Counted from the first letter of the stretch, positions 1 through 10,374 are shown. The stretch is DNA of 64,000 nucleotides from Halocafeteria seosinensis (GCA_001687465.1 LVLI01000050.1:1-64000); one strand, 5' to 3'. Translations and numbers: made by a program. The notes: generated by a model from the sequence alone, not told the origin.

Positions 1-2535
1 ATTGCCCGCCCCTGCGCCTACCATGGTTCCTCCATTGTACACTGAGTACTTAATAGTAACGGAGGAAGCATCTACTGGTATACTGCCTATGATACCACCC
101 GCATTAGAGCCCTCTACAATCCCCGAAGCGTATGTGTTGTTGATGAGGACAGTACCTCTCGTATTAGCCCCACAGATCCCACCGGCATTCGATCCACTAA
201 TTTGGCCCGTACTATAGCAGTCTGTAATATGCATTTCGCCACTCCGTTGTGCAGCATCATCTCCTGTAATACCGCCACTTCCGTCCCCGATAGTGCCTCC
301 AGTAGAGTAGCATTCCTTGATTGACACAAATCCATTGCCGTAACCAGCCTCCCCACCGACAATACCTCCACTTTCATCCCCGTCAATTTGACCGGTGGAA
401 TACGATCGCTCTATGTAGACTTTGCCGGACAATCTCCCAGCGAAGGATCCACAGATACCACCAGCATCTACCGCTATCTTCCCCATGGAATAGCAATTAG
501 TAATCTTAACAATTCCTCCGTCAGACGCTGTTTCGGTCCCAGTTATACCACCTGCATCTTGCACCGAGACTTCTCCTGTTGAAAATGAGTTGGAGATATG
601 AACTTCGCCTCCAGCACCACATCTGAAGCCGCATATACCACCTCCGTTTTCATCCCTAACATCACTTGCGATCTTCCCGGTGGAACTGCATGATTCTACA
701 ATCGCAAATTTCTGTTCGGCTTGAACAATGAATCCTGCGCCATGTGCTGTTTCCCCATTTTTCATATGCAAATTCCGAATTACGGGAGCTTGGCTGAATT
801 TGTTCACGCCTTCAATCTTAAACAGACCATTAAAACCTGATATGCCATCGAGGTCAATCGTATTTCCATTCCCGTCAAATGTTTCATTCGCTTCGAGAGA
901 AATATAATCATTGTTGACAAATTGAGTATCCCACTGAAAGGTAGGACAGGTCATCACGAACGTACCGTTACTGTACGAAAAGCAGTTGTTGGCAATAATC
1001 GCAGAGCGTACATCAGCAGCCCGTGACACGTACGAGTAGTGGTACTGGAAAACCACAATCACCATTGTGACGCACTGGCTTGTCGTCCCAGGCATCCTCG
1101 GTGAAGCGGAGCGTGTATGCTTCTTTCCACTTTGGATATTGCCGCCAAATACCACTCCCAGGAGACATGCCATGGTGAACATTAATCCTGTTTGGGTCGG
1201 CTTACTCGCTTTCGTCGGACTATGCGTCGGAGTGCTCGTTCTCGTTCTCGTTCCGCTGGAAGTACTTATACTTGTGCTTGTTCGGGTCGGCGTAGTTGTT
1301 TTCGTTGTCGGAGGGTTTGTCACAGTGGAGCTTCCAGTCCTCGAGGACGAGGAGGTAGATGTGCTCGTACTCGTATTCGTACCCGTACCCGTTTCACTTG
1401 GAGTGTTTGAGAGTAGACATATAGCGGTTCCGGTGGGTGTTTGGCTAGCAATTCTTGTATCGGTTCTTATCACTGTTGCTCTCGAAGTTCCAGTTGGAGC
1501 CGGAGAAACAGTTCTTGTATTTGTTAGAGTTTCAGTCGTTGTCTGAGTTTGCGTTCTGGAACTTATCTCACTAGGAGTTCCAGTAAAGGTATGGCTTGAG
1601 CTTCCTGTGGGCATGCTACTCGACGTCGTCGTAGGTGTAGAACTTCGGCTCACCGGAGCGGTGCTGCTCGGAGCCGTTCTAGTTCTCGTACTGGAGGATG
1701 TACAGGTTGACGATGGCGATGAAGTTGTAGATGACCCAGTGGGGCATGGTATTGGGAGCTGAATGCGTAAGACGTTAAGTTCTTCTTCGTCAGTTACAGT
1801 CCATATTTCTTGATCTAAGTTTTTTGTGTCACTGATAGTATATCGTGTTCCCATATCAGTGCCCCAATCGCCAGAAGTGCTTTGATTGGTGCACTCCGGA
1901 TGCCCTAGATTATCGCGTCCCTTAGACACTGAGTATTCGCCTTCGATAGATTCCTCACGAAAGGTACTCCCCATTATTCCTCCGTCAGTATATGTACCAG
2001 CACTTATTTCAGCAGCGGAATATGAGTTAATGATTTTCACGGCGCCCTCGGTCCCAGCACCAATTTCGAATAACCCTTTGAAATGGGCTAACCCGTTTAA
2101 GTCAATGCTCATAAAATTACCATTAAAGGTCTCATATCGGTGAAGTGTAGTATAGTCATTCCCACTAAAATACCGGTAGTTCGAAGTTGCTAAATCACTC
2201 CTCTCTAAAGAGCAATTTACTTCAGGAGTGCGCGCGCGGGTAGCGTAGGTTAAACAAGGACTCATTTCCGCATCCCTAGCGTTCTGCCCTCTGTGATTGC
2301 GACTTGCCGCTGCTGTGCAACAACGGTAGATTGCTAGTAAAAGCACTGTCCCCATTGATATCGCTGAACATGTTGGTCGTCTTCGAAGATGGGTGGTGCG
2401 CTTTGGTTCTCTGTGCGCAATGAGGGCTCCGAAGTTATCCAACGCTAGACCAACTTGTTTTAAGGAAGTGTCACTACTAAATAGCATCATCTGATGGCAT
2501 TCACAAAAGGGTATATCCAATATAGGACAACGCAT
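1..2535 (-). CDS. Fused double GLUG-repeat surface protein (partial; runs off left edge)
   Basis: Open from an ATG at 2535 to the window edge (845 codons); I read every codon and found no stop. Unit 1 has a basic N-terminus, a hydrophobic segment near residues 58-75, a shortened ectodomain (most rungs deleted in frame) and a Ser/Thr/Pro stalk (about residues 262-450). The stalk runs without a stop into a second hydrophobic segment (about 452-467) and then a normal GLUG-rung ectodomain (about 505 onward) that is cut by the edge. The gene at 30189 begins with the same N-terminus as unit 2 but stands alone, so this is a fusion of two family genes. It is close to the next gene (3556-7443). C-terminus unknown; by similarity it should end like that gene, without a membrane helix. 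Probable surface or secreted adhesin-like protein; function inferred only. Confidence 0.8.
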   Translation of the reverse strand, partial: MRCPILDIPFCECHQMMLFSSDTSLKQVGLALDNFGALIAHREPKRTTHLRRRPTCSAISMGTVLLLAIYRCCTAAASRNHRGQNARDAEMSPCLTYATRARTPEVNCSLERSDLATSNYRYFSGNDYTTLHRYETFNGNFMSIDLNGLAHFKGLFEIGAGTEGAVKIINSYSAAEISAGTYTDGGIMGSTFREESIEGEYSVSKGRDNLGHPECTNQSTSGDWGTDMGTRYTISDTKNLDQEIWTVTDEEELNVLRIQLPIPCPTGSSTTSSPSSTCTSSSTRTRTAPSSTAPVSRSSTPTTTSSSMPTGSSSHTFTGTPSEISSRTQTQTTTETLTNTRTVSPAPTGTSRATVIRTDTRIASQTPTGTAICLLSNTPSETGTGTNTSTSTSTSSSSRTGSSTVTNPPTTKTTTPTRTSTSISTSSGTRTRTSTPTHSPTKASKPTQTGLMFTMACLLGVVFGGNIQSGKKHTRSASPRMPGTTSQCVTMVIVVFQYHYSYVSRAADVRSAIIANNCFSYSNGTFVMTCPTFQWDTQFVNNDYISLEANETFDGNGNTIDLDGISGFNGLFKIEGVNKFSQAPVIRNLHMKNGETAHGAGFIVQAEQKFAIVESCSSTGKIASDVRDENGGGICGFRCGAGGEVHISNSFSTGEVSVQDAGGITGTETASDGGIVKITNCYSMGKIAVDAGGICGSFAGRLSGKVYIERSYSTGQIDGDESGGIVGGEAGYGNGFVSIKECYSTGGTIGDGSGGITGDDAAQRSGEMHITDCYSTGQISGSNAGGICGANTRGTVLINNTYASGIVEGSNAGGIIGSIPVDASSVTIKYSVYNGGTMVGAGAGN

Positions 2536-3190
2536 TACATCTGTATCGCGGACGGATCATCCACCAACCTTCCTGCGTGTCTGCTCATTGCTGCAGGAAC
2601 GATTGATACAGTACCTTACGGACTTGAAGTGTAATAGAAAATCAGCTCCAATCTATTCCGTTTCCATTCATATTCTTCTCTGCCTGTAGCTAGCAGGCGC
2701 AAAAAGATGATGAAGCAGAGGCTTAGCAGACTCTGAACATCAAAAAGACTGGCTCACTCTATGGACCGATATTATCCTGTCCTTACCCTCTTACCTCTAT
2801 CTTACACAGAACAATCTACCTGTGTGCTATTATTTGACGCACCGTACAGTGCGTGTATTGTTTTGCAATCCTTTCTTTCGGGACGAAATACGCCGTTAAT
2901 CCCTTTTCTTCATGACGGTGTTCCGAGGAACAATTGGCGAGACGGTCACCGCATGAGCTCCGAGCCCCGTCGGGGGTTTCTTTCTCACAAATCAATGAAA
3001 TCATTCAACTTTCAATTCGAAGAAGAATTATTCCGTGATGTGCCTCAACTGCGTGGCAGGGAGCTCATAATGCAGAGTATGGCAAATTCTAGTTGATAGA
3101 GATAAATACAAAAGGGTACATATCCCCAGAAAACAATTACAAGAAGAGTACCTAGTAGAAGATCATTGTCGCTTCAAATCAGTACCTAAA
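2536..3190. other. Spacer with upstream region of the first gene
   Basis: No gene seen. It aligns well with 7444-7951, the corresponding spacer of the next unit, and contains the shared upstream element at 2884-2900. It probably includes the promoter of the minus-strand gene starting at 2535. Confidence 0.6.
2884..2900 (-). promoter_or_regulatory. Shared upstream element (copy 1)
   Basis: On the minus strand this reads ATTAACGGCGTATTTCG, about 350 bases before the ATG at 2535. The same core lies upstream of the family genes starting at 7443, 24826 and 30189, with a weaker copy before 38745. A transcription-factor site is inferred; copies 1 and 2 sit in duplicated DNA and are not independent. 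Confidence 0.4.
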
Positions 3191-3412
3191 CTAACTATGT
3201 ATATGTATGGGGGCACTTTTTCTCAGCCAGGTGGTTGAAGATATGATGTTTTGTACGTTCCTCATATTTCGGCACCCAGCGCGAGCCCGGCAAATTCTTG
3301 CCTCTCCTAGGAACTTAGTGGGGTCTTCTCCAAAGCCTCCTGTCGTTATCACCACGAATGGAACCATTTCCGCGCAGTAGGCCAGTTTTAGGTTCTCCAA
3401 TTCCGTTGCCAT
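3191..3412 (-). CDS. Small conserved ORF downstream of fused gene (73 aa), unknown
   Basis: Lies just 3' of the fused gene ending at 3556. Its counterpart at 7952-8179 begins M[A/S]TELENLK and ends KSAPIHIHS. The two copies differ by length changes that keep frame: 21 nt, 9 nt, and a -4/+10 pair netting 6. That points to coding constraint. The frame extends upstream of the ATG with a hydrophobic stretch (VVHFLIPLGSVV), so it could be a 3' exon rather than a separate gene. No known family recognised. Confidence 0.35.
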   Translation of the reverse strand: MATELENLKLAYCAEMVPFVVITTGGFGEDPTKFLGEARICRARAGCRNMRNVQNIISSTTWLRKSAPIHIHS

Positions 3413-3555
3413 GACAACGCTGCCCAGTGGAATCAAGAAATGGACGACGCCCAAAAGAACGCAATGATTCGTAATAATATTACATCGCCATCCCTAGTCT
3501 ATCGCTCACCAAGGGTGCTAGTACCGCCAATCAGCAGTACTTGATGCTATATAGA

Positions 3556-6500
3556 CTATTTCCTTGACCCTTTACAACGAGCTCTCCTGATAGGCAACTT
3601 TGTCCTTTGGTCTCGAGTAGTTCGCACGTGGTATAACACTGTGTCCTTTGAAATACCAACCAGCGAAGAATTTTTAGGACCAGAACGTGTTGGGGTTGCG
3701 GCTCTACTATATAGTGGTGTTTGCGTACTTCTTATCGTACTTATTCCGATCGGAGTTTTTGATGACGTCCATGTTGGAGTTCCCGAACTAGTTTCCCTAG
3801 GAGTTCCAATCGATGTCGAAGTAACAGTCCTAGTACTAGTCTCACTTGGAGTTCCAGTCAGTGTCGATGTCGACGTGGCTGTAGTCGTGCTTGTTCGACT
3901 GGGGATCCCAGTCGATGTCGATGTTGGAGTCGGACTTGTCTCAGTGGAAGTGCTTGTAGAAGTAGGACTTGAGCTGCCCGTAAGAGTGTTGCTCGCGGTA
4001 CTCGTAGCTGTTAGAGGAGAGATTAAACTAGCGGTTTCGGTTCTCACCGGTGTACAGGTTGGTGTTGTTGATGACGTAGCAGTTCCTGTCCTGGATGGTG
4101 TACGACTTGGGGTGCTGGTCGATGTTTGAGAGGGGGTGATTGAGGCTGTAGGCGATGGAGTAGGACTGGGACTGGGACTAGGTGTTGGCAGCTGGAAATG
4201 CAACACCGGGAGCTCCCCTGGCCCTTGTGTAGCCCATACGGTGTCGGACCATTTCTTTTCTTGACCATGGTGATAAAGCTTTCCTTTAATGCTATCCAGG
4301 TTGTCCGAATTGCCAATGTCGTTGTCAAGATTGCCCGCCCCTGCGCCTACCATGGTTCCTCCATTGTACACTGAGTACTTAATAGTAACGGAGGAAGCAT
4401 CTACTGGTATACTGCCTATGATACCACCCGCATTAGAGCCCTCTACAATCCCTGAAGCGTATGTGTTGTTGATGAGGACAGTGCCTCCCGTATGATGATC
4501 CCCACAGATCCCACCCGCGAAGGCTCCACTAATCTTCCCCGTGCTATAGCTGTCTATAATGTGCACATCACCGCCAGCTTCCCCTGCATCATCTCCTGAA
4601 ATACCGCCACTCTCTTGTCCGATAATGCCTCCAGTAGAGTAGCATTCCTTGATTGACACAAATCCATTGTTGTAACCAGATTCTCCACCTACTATACCTC
4701 CACTTTCATCCCCTTCAATTTGACCGGTGGAATACGATCGCTTCATGTAGACTTCGCCTCGGTTGCCCGCAGCGAACGATCCACAAATACCACCGGCGTC
4801 GAAGGCTATGTTCCCTGTGGAATAGCAGTTAGTAATCCTCACAATTCCTCCCTCAGACGCTGTCCACGCCCCAGTTATGCCACCTGCATCTCGCACCGAG
4901 ATTTCTCCTGTTGAAAATGAGTTGGAGATATGAACTTCCCCTCCAGCACCACATCTGAAGCCGCATATACCGCCTCCATTTGCATTTTCAACATCTCCTG
5001 CAATCTTCCCGCTAGAACTACATGATTCTACAATAGCAAATTTCTGCTCGGCTTGAACAATGAATCCTGCGCCATGTGCTGTTTCCCCATTTTTCGTATG
5101 CAAATTCCGAATTATGGGAGCTTGGCTGAATATGTTCACGCCTTCGATCTTAAACAGACCATTAAAACCTGATATACCATCGAGGTCAATCGTATTTCCA
5201 TTCCCGTCAAATATTTCATTCGCTTCAAGAGGAATATAATCATTGTTGACAAATTGAGTATTCCACTGAAAGGTAGGACAGGTCATCGTGAACTTATTAG
5301 CGTTATACGTAAAACAGTTGTGGTCGATAATGTCATCGCGTATATCAGCAGCCCTTGACACGTACGAGTAGTGGTACTGGAAAACCACAATCACCATTGT
5401 GGCGCATTGACTTGTCGCCCCAGGCATCCTCGGTGAAGCGGAGCGTGTATGCTTCCTTCCACTTTGGATATTGCCCCCAAATACCACTCCCAGGAGACAT
5501 ACCATAATGAACATTAATCCTGTTTGGGTCAGCTTACTCGCTTTCGTCGGACTATGCGTCGGGGTGCTCGTTCTCGTTGAACTCGTTCTCCTTCCGCTGG
5601 AAGTACTTACACTTGTGCTTGCTCGGGTCGGCGTACTTGCTTTCGTTGGGCTACGCGTCGAAGTGTTTGTCACAGTGGAGGTTCCAGTCCTCGAAGACGA
5701 GGAGGTAGATGTGCTCGTAGTCGTATTCGCACCCGTTTCATTATGAGAGTTAGACAGTGGACATATTGCGGTTCCGGTGGGTGTTTGGCTCGGAGTTCTT
5801 GTTTTAGCTCTTGTCACTGTTGCTCTCGGAGTTCCAGTTGAAGTCGGAGAAACCGTTCTTGTATTCGTTGGAGTTTCAGTCGTTGTCGGAGTTCGAGCTC
5901 CGGAACTTGTCCTCACTGGGAGTTCCAGTAGAGGTGTGGCTTGTGATTCCTGTGGGCATGCTACTCGACATCGTCGTAGGTGTATGGCTTCGGTTTGCCG
6001 CAGCGGTGCTGTTCGGAGTCGTTCTCGGTCTCGCACTGGAGAGTATACAGGTCGACGATGGCGATGAAGTTGCAGATGACCCAATGGCCTTGGTATTGGG
6101 AGCTGAATACGCAAGATAGGCAGTTCTTCTTCGGCAGTTACAGTCCATATATCTTGATCTAATATTCTTGTGTCACTGACAGTATATAACGTTTCTCTAA
6201 TACTCCCCAAATCGCCAGAAGTGCTTTGGTTGGTGCACTCCGAATGCCCTTCCATCGGATAGTCATTTCCATTGAACACTGAGTATTCAACGTTGATAGA
6301 TTCCTCACGAAAGGTACTTCCCATTATTCCTATGGGAGCAGGTGCACCAGGACTTATTTCACCAGAGGTATATGAGTTGGTGATTTTCACGGCACCCTCT
6401 GTCCCGGCACTGCAGATGCCACCAGCTCGGTTACATTGCCAAATTAAATCGCCTTCCACAAGGGTTGGAATATTAACTGTGCCCCTGCTACAGCAATTCT

Positions 6501-7443
6501 TAATTTTAACTGTGCTTTCATCTCGGTTCATGTTTTCATTCAGATCTGAATCATCCCCTGTAATTCCACCACTTCTTCTCCCGGAAATTTCGTCCCGAGA
6601 GTAACATTCCTCGATGGACCAATATCCGCCGTCCGCAAAGGCAACTATGCCACCTTTCCCTTTCCCAAGAGCATTTGCAGTAGAATACGAGAGAGTATGA
6701 TGCATTTTGCCTTCCGAACCGCGAGCATACTGTCCACACAGGCCACCAGCATCTCGTTGTGAGAATTCACCAGTCGAATGACATTTGCTAATTTCGGCAT
6801 GGCCATTTCTTCCTGAACCTGCATACTGTTCTCCAATTTCTCCCGTATTTTCTTTGACTTTACCGATAGAACTACAGAAATCCACAATCAAGTACTTCTG
6901 ATTTTCACAAACAATGTAACCTTCTCTTTCGCTTGTTTCACTGTTCTTCATATGCAAATTGCGATTACTCCCAATTCCGAATAACCCTTTGAAAGGAGTT
7001 ACCCCGTTTAATTCAATGCTTTGAGCATTGTCACTAAATTTGTCATTTTGGCGAAGTGTGATAGAGTCATTCTCACTGCGATTTTGGTAGCTCGCACTCC
7101 CGGAAATATTCCACTCCGATAAGCAATCTGGTTCCAGAGTGAGCGTGGGTGTGTCGTAGGCTAAACAAGGGCTCATTTTTTCATTCCTAGAGTCCAGTCC
7201 TCTGTCCCTCGCGGCTGCTGTGTAGCAACCGTATGAGGTTAGTAAAAGCACTGTCACAATTGATATCGCTGAACATGTTGGTCGTCTTCGAAGACGGGCA
7301 CGGGTGGAGCGATAGCGCTTTGGCGCAATGAGGGCTCTGAAGTTATCCAACGCCAGATGGACTTCTTCTAGGGCAGTGTCACTAGTAAATAGCATCATCT
7401 GATGGTATTCACAAAAGGGTATATCCAATACAGGACAACGCAT
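3556..7443 (-). CDS. Fused double GLUG-repeat surface protein, 1295 aa, short basic C-terminus
   Basis: One open frame joins two family units. Unit 1 (residues 1 to about 640): hydrophobic segment near 55-75, a divergent rung domain, and a stalk. Part of that stalk (about 5,900-6,110) is read in a shifted frame, giving Arg/His/Leu-rich sequence; the Ser/Thr reading is open in another frame there, so two compensating indels are likely. Unit 2: hydrophobic start (about 639-655), cap, seven rungs in the order GGI-C, T, C, V, S, C, I, closing segment with ELPVLHFQ, and a stalk (about 1084-1264). It ends in a basic tail with KLPIRRARCK and no transmembrane helix. Predicted secreted, or held only by the N-terminal hydrophobic segments. 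Whether the two units are translated as one protein is unproven. Confidence 0.8.
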   Translation of the reverse strand: MRCPVLDIPFCEYHQMMLFTSDTALEEVHLALDNFRALIAPKRYRSTRARLRRRPTCSAISIVTVLLLTSYGCYTAAARDRGLDSRNEKMSPCLAYDTPTLTLEPDCLSEWNISGSASYQNRSENDSITLRQNDKFSDNAQSIELNGVTPFKGLFGIGSNRNLHMKNSETSEREGYIVCENQKYLIVDFCSSIGKVKENTGEIGEQYAGSGRNGHAEISKCHSTGEFSQRDAGGLCGQYARGSEGKMHHTLSYSTANALGKGKGGIVAFADGGYWSIEECYSRDEISGRRSGGITGDDSDLNENMNRDESTVKIKNCCSRGTVNIPTLVEGDLIWQCNRAGGICSAGTEGAVKITNSYTSGEISPGAPAPIGIMGSTFREESINVEYSVFNGNDYPMEGHSECTNQSTSGDLGSIRETLYTVSDTRILDQDIWTVTAEEELPILRIQLPIPRPLGHLQLHRHRRPVYSPVRDRERLRTAPLRQTEAIHLRRCRVACPQESQATPLLELPVRTSSGARTPTTTETPTNTRTVSPTSTGTPRATVTRAKTRTPSQTPTGTAICPLSNSHNETGANTTTSTSTSSSSRTGTSTVTNTSTRSPTKASTPTRASTSVSTSSGRRTSSTRTSTPTHSPTKASKLTQTGLMFIMVCLLGVVFGGNIQSGRKHTRSASPRMPGATSQCATMVIVVFQYHYSYVSRAADIRDDIIDHNCFTYNANKFTMTCPTFQWNTQFVNNDYIPLEANEIFDGNGNTIDLDGISGFNGLFKIEGVNIFSQAPIIRNLHTKNGETAHGAGFIVQAEQKFAIVESCSSSGKIAGDVENANGGGICGFRCGAGGEVHISNSFSTGEISVRDAGGITGAWTASEGGIVRITNCYSTGNIAFDAGGICGSFAAGNRGEVYMKRSYSTGQIEGDESGGIVGGESGYNNGFVSIKECYSTGGIIGQESGGISGDDAGEAGGDVHIIDSYSTGKISGAFAGGICGDHHTGGTVLINNTYASGIVEGSNAGGIIGSIPVDASSVTIKYSVYNGGTMVGAGAGNLDNDIGNSDNLDSIKGKLYHHGQEKKWSDTVWATQGPGELPVLHFQLPTPSPSPSPTPSPTASITPSQTSTSTPSRTPSRTGTATSSTTPTCTPVRTETASLISPLTATSTASNTLTGSSSPTSTSTSTETSPTPTSTSTGIPSRTSTTTATSTSTLTGTPSETSTRTVTSTSIGTPRETSSGTPTWTSSKTPIGISTIRSTQTPLYSRAATPTRSGPKNSSLVGISKDTVLYHVRTTRDQRTKLPIRRARCKGSRK

Positions 7444-7951
7444 TACATCTGCATCGCGGACGGATCATCCACCAACCTTCCTGGGTCTCTGCTCACTGCT
7501 GCAGGAACGATTGATACAGTACCTTACGGACTGGAAGTGTAAGCGAAAATCAGCTCCAATCTATTCCCTCTCCATTCATATTCTTCTCTGCCTGTAGCTA
7601 GCACACACAGAAAGATGATGAAGCAGACCCTGAAAATCAAACAGACTGGCTCTCTCTATGGACCCATATTGTCCGCTTCCCTCTCACACAGCACAATCTA
7701 CGTGTCTCCTATCGTCTATACACGCACTGTACGATGCGTATATTGTTTTGCAATCCTTGCTTTCTGGACGAAATACGCCGTTAATCTCTTTTCTTCATGA
7801 CGGTGTTCCGAGGAATAATTGACGAGACGGTCACCGCATGAGCCCGGAGGGTTTCTTTCCTCACAAATATAAAAGGGTAGATATCCCCAGAAAACAATTA
7901 CAAGAAGAGTACCTAGTAGAAGATCATTGTCGCTTCAAATCAGTACGTAAA
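7444..7951. other. Spacer with upstream region of fused gene
   Basis: Duplicated counterpart of 2536-3190, carrying the shared element at 7769-7785. No coding sequence supported. Confidence 0.6.
7769..7785 (-). promoter_or_regulatory. Shared upstream element (copy 2)
   Basis: Minus-strand core ATTAACGGCGTATTTCG, about 330 bases before the ATG at 7443. The flank (CGTCCAGAAAG, then AAGGATTGCA) is also shared with the 24.5 kb copy. Confidence 0.4.
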
Positions 7952-8179
7952 CTAACTATGTATATGTATGGGGGCACTTTTTTCAGTTGAAGACATGATG
8001 TTTTGTAAGTTCCTCATATCTCGGCTCCCAGGCAAATTCTTGCCTCTCCTCTTGAGGAACTTAGTGGCGTCTTCTCCAAAGCCTCCTGTCGTTATCGCCA
8101 CGAATGGAACCATTCCGTGTAGTGGCCCCCGTAGGCGTTCGTACTTCGCCCGTTTTAGGTTCTCCAATTCCGTTGACAT
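7952..8179 (-). CDS. Small conserved ORF downstream of GLUG pseudogene (75 aa), unknown
   Basis: Second copy of the small ORF at 3191-3412, with the same GGFGED segment and the same KSAPIHIHS ending. The frame is also open upstream past the ATG, across the end of the GLUG gene at 8322, which may be chance. Function unknown. See 3191-3412 for the coding argument. Confidence 0.35.
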   Translation of the reverse strand: MSTELENLKRAKYERLRGPLHGMVPFVAITTGGFGEDATKFLKRRGKNLPGSRDMRNLQNIMSSTEKSAPIHIHS

Positions 8180-8321
8180 GACAACGCTGCCGAGTGGAAT
8201 CAAGAAATGGACGACGCCCAAAACAACGCAATGATTCGTAATAATTACATCGCCATCCCTGGTCTGTCGCTCACCAAGGGTGCTAGTACCGCCAATCAGC
8301 AGTACCTTGATGCTATGAAGA

Positions 8322-10374
8322 CTATTTCCTTGACCCTTTACAACGAGCTCTCCTGATAGGCAACTTTGTTCTTTGGTTTCGAGTAGTTCGCACGTGGTAT
8401 AACACTGTGTCCATTGAAATACCAACCACCGAAGAATTTTTAGGACCAGAACGTCCCGGGGTTGAGGCTCTGCTGTACAGTGGTGTTTGCGTACTCCTCC
8501 CCGTACTTGCTCCGTTCGGAGTTTCTGATGACGTCCATGTTGGAGTTCCCGAACCGGTTTGCCTGGGGATTCCAGTCGATGTCGAAATAATAGTCTTCGT
8601 ACTAGTCTCACTTGGAGATCCAGTCAGTGTCGATGTCGACGTGACTGTAGTCGTGCTTGTTTTACTGGGGACCTCAGTCGATGTCGATGTTGGAGTCAAA
8701 CTTGTCTCACTGGAAGTGCTTGTAGAAGTAGGACTTGAGCTGCCCGTAAGGGTGTTGCTCGGGGTATTCGTAGCTGTTAGAGGAGAGATTAAACTAGCGG
8801 TTTCTGTTCTCGTCGGTGTAGGGGTTGGTGTTGTTGATGACGTAGCAGTTCCTGTCCTGGATGATATACGACTGGGGGTGCTGGTCAATGTTTGAGAGGG
8901 GGTGATTGAGGCTGTAGGCGATGGAGTAGGGCTGGGACTGGGATTGGGTGTTGGCAGCTGGAAATGCAATACCGGGAGCTCCCCTGGCCCTTGTGTAGCC
9001 CATACGGTGTCCGACCATTTCCTCTCTTGATTATGGTGATAAAGTTTGCCTCTAATGCTATCCAGGTTGTCCGAATTGCCAATGTCGTTGTCAAGATTGC
9101 CCGCCCCTGCGCCTACCATGGCTCCTGCATTGTACACTGAGTATTTGATAGATAACGGCAGTGCCTTCGGTATCAGCCCCGCAGATCCCACCGGCGTACG
9201 CTCAACTAGTTTGGCCTGTGCTATAGCAGTCTGTAATATGCACCTTGCCACCACCTTGTGCAGTAACACCTCCTGTAATACCGCCACTTGAGTGGCCACT
9301 AATTTCTCCAGTAGAGTAGCATTCCTCGATTGACACAAGCCAAATTCTCCACCTACTATACCTCCACTTGTCGAATTTGAAATTTCTCCGGTGGAATGCG
9401 ATCGCTCTATGTAGACTTTTTCTTCTTCATCTCCAGCGAGGGATCCACAGATATCACCAGCATCTACCGCTATCTTACCTGTAGAATAGCAATTGGTAAT
9501 CTTAACAATTCCTCTGCCACACGATGTCTCAGACCCAGTTATACCATCCGCATTTTGAAATAACATTTCTCCTGTTGAAAACGAGTTGGAGATATGAACT
9601 TCGCCTCTATCACCACCTCTGGAGTTGCATATACCATCTTCGTTTTTGATATACCCGGTAGGGCTGCATGATTCTACAATGACAAATTTTTGGTAGGCCT
9701 GAACAATGAATTCTGCACCGTGTGACTGTTTCCCCATTTTTCATATGCAAATTCCGAATCATGGCTGCTTGACTGAATTCACTCACTCCCTCAGCCTTAT
9801 ATAGGCCATTAAAGCCTGCTCCGCCTCCGAGCTCAATCGTATTACCCTTCCCGTCAAATTCTTCATTGGCGTTGAGAGAAATATAATCATCGTTGGCAAA
9901 CTCCCAGTGAACGGTAGCACATTCCATGGTGAACGTACCGTTACTGTAGGAAAATCAGCTGTTGTCGACAATGTCACTGCGTATATCACCAGCCCGTGAC
10001 CTAAGAGTAGTGGTAGCACTGGAGAACCACAATCACCATTGCGGCGCACCGGCTTGTCGTCCCAGGCATCCTCGCTGAAGCAAACCGTGTACCGTATGCT
10101 TCCTTCCGCTATGGATGTTGCCGCTAAATACCACTCCCAGGAGACATGCCATAATGAACATCAATCCCGCTTGGGTCGGCTTAGTCGCTCTCCTTGGGCT
10201 ATGCGTCGGAGTGCTTGTTCTCGTTTCGCTAGAAGTACTAGTAGGCGTAGTTGTTTTCGTTGGGCTATGCATCGGGGTATTTGTCGGAGTGGAGGTTCCA
10301 GTCCATGAGAAGGGCGAGGTGGGTGTGCTCGTCTCCGTCCCCGGTATGCGTATCCCCCGGTATGAGAACTCCAC
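8322..10374 (-). pseudogene. GLUG-repeat surface protein pseudogene (third tandem unit)
   Basis: Homolog of the fused gene at 3556-7443, lacking the first ectodomain. A stalk remnant (about 10,374-10,180) leads into the hydrophobic start of unit 2. Lesions against the intact copy: about +5 nt near 10,090, about -2 nt near 10,005, an in-frame stop where Cys is expected near 9,956, and +1 nt near 9,722. From 9,720 to 8,322 the frame is open and keeps rungs, the ELPVLHFQ closing segment, a stalk and the KLPIRRARCK ending. A product could start only from internal codons, so it is probably non-functional. Confidence 0.85.

Larger units (their letters stand above)
1..10374. repeat. Tandem array of three homologous gene-plus-spacer units
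   Basis: The stretch starting at 1 recurs at about 4330 and about 9095, so the unit spacing is about 4.3 and 4.8 kb. Each unit is a minus-strand fused GLUG gene plus its spacer. The third unit has lost the first ectodomain and carries several frame lesions. Spacer homology extends into the upstream regions of units 1 and 2 (2536-3190 and 7444-7951). Confidence 0.85.

Noticed and set aside
5876-6148. Separate gene in the Ser/Thr frame opposite the shifted part of the fused gene's stalk
   Set aside because: It is the ancestral stalk frame exposed by two indels, not an independent gene.
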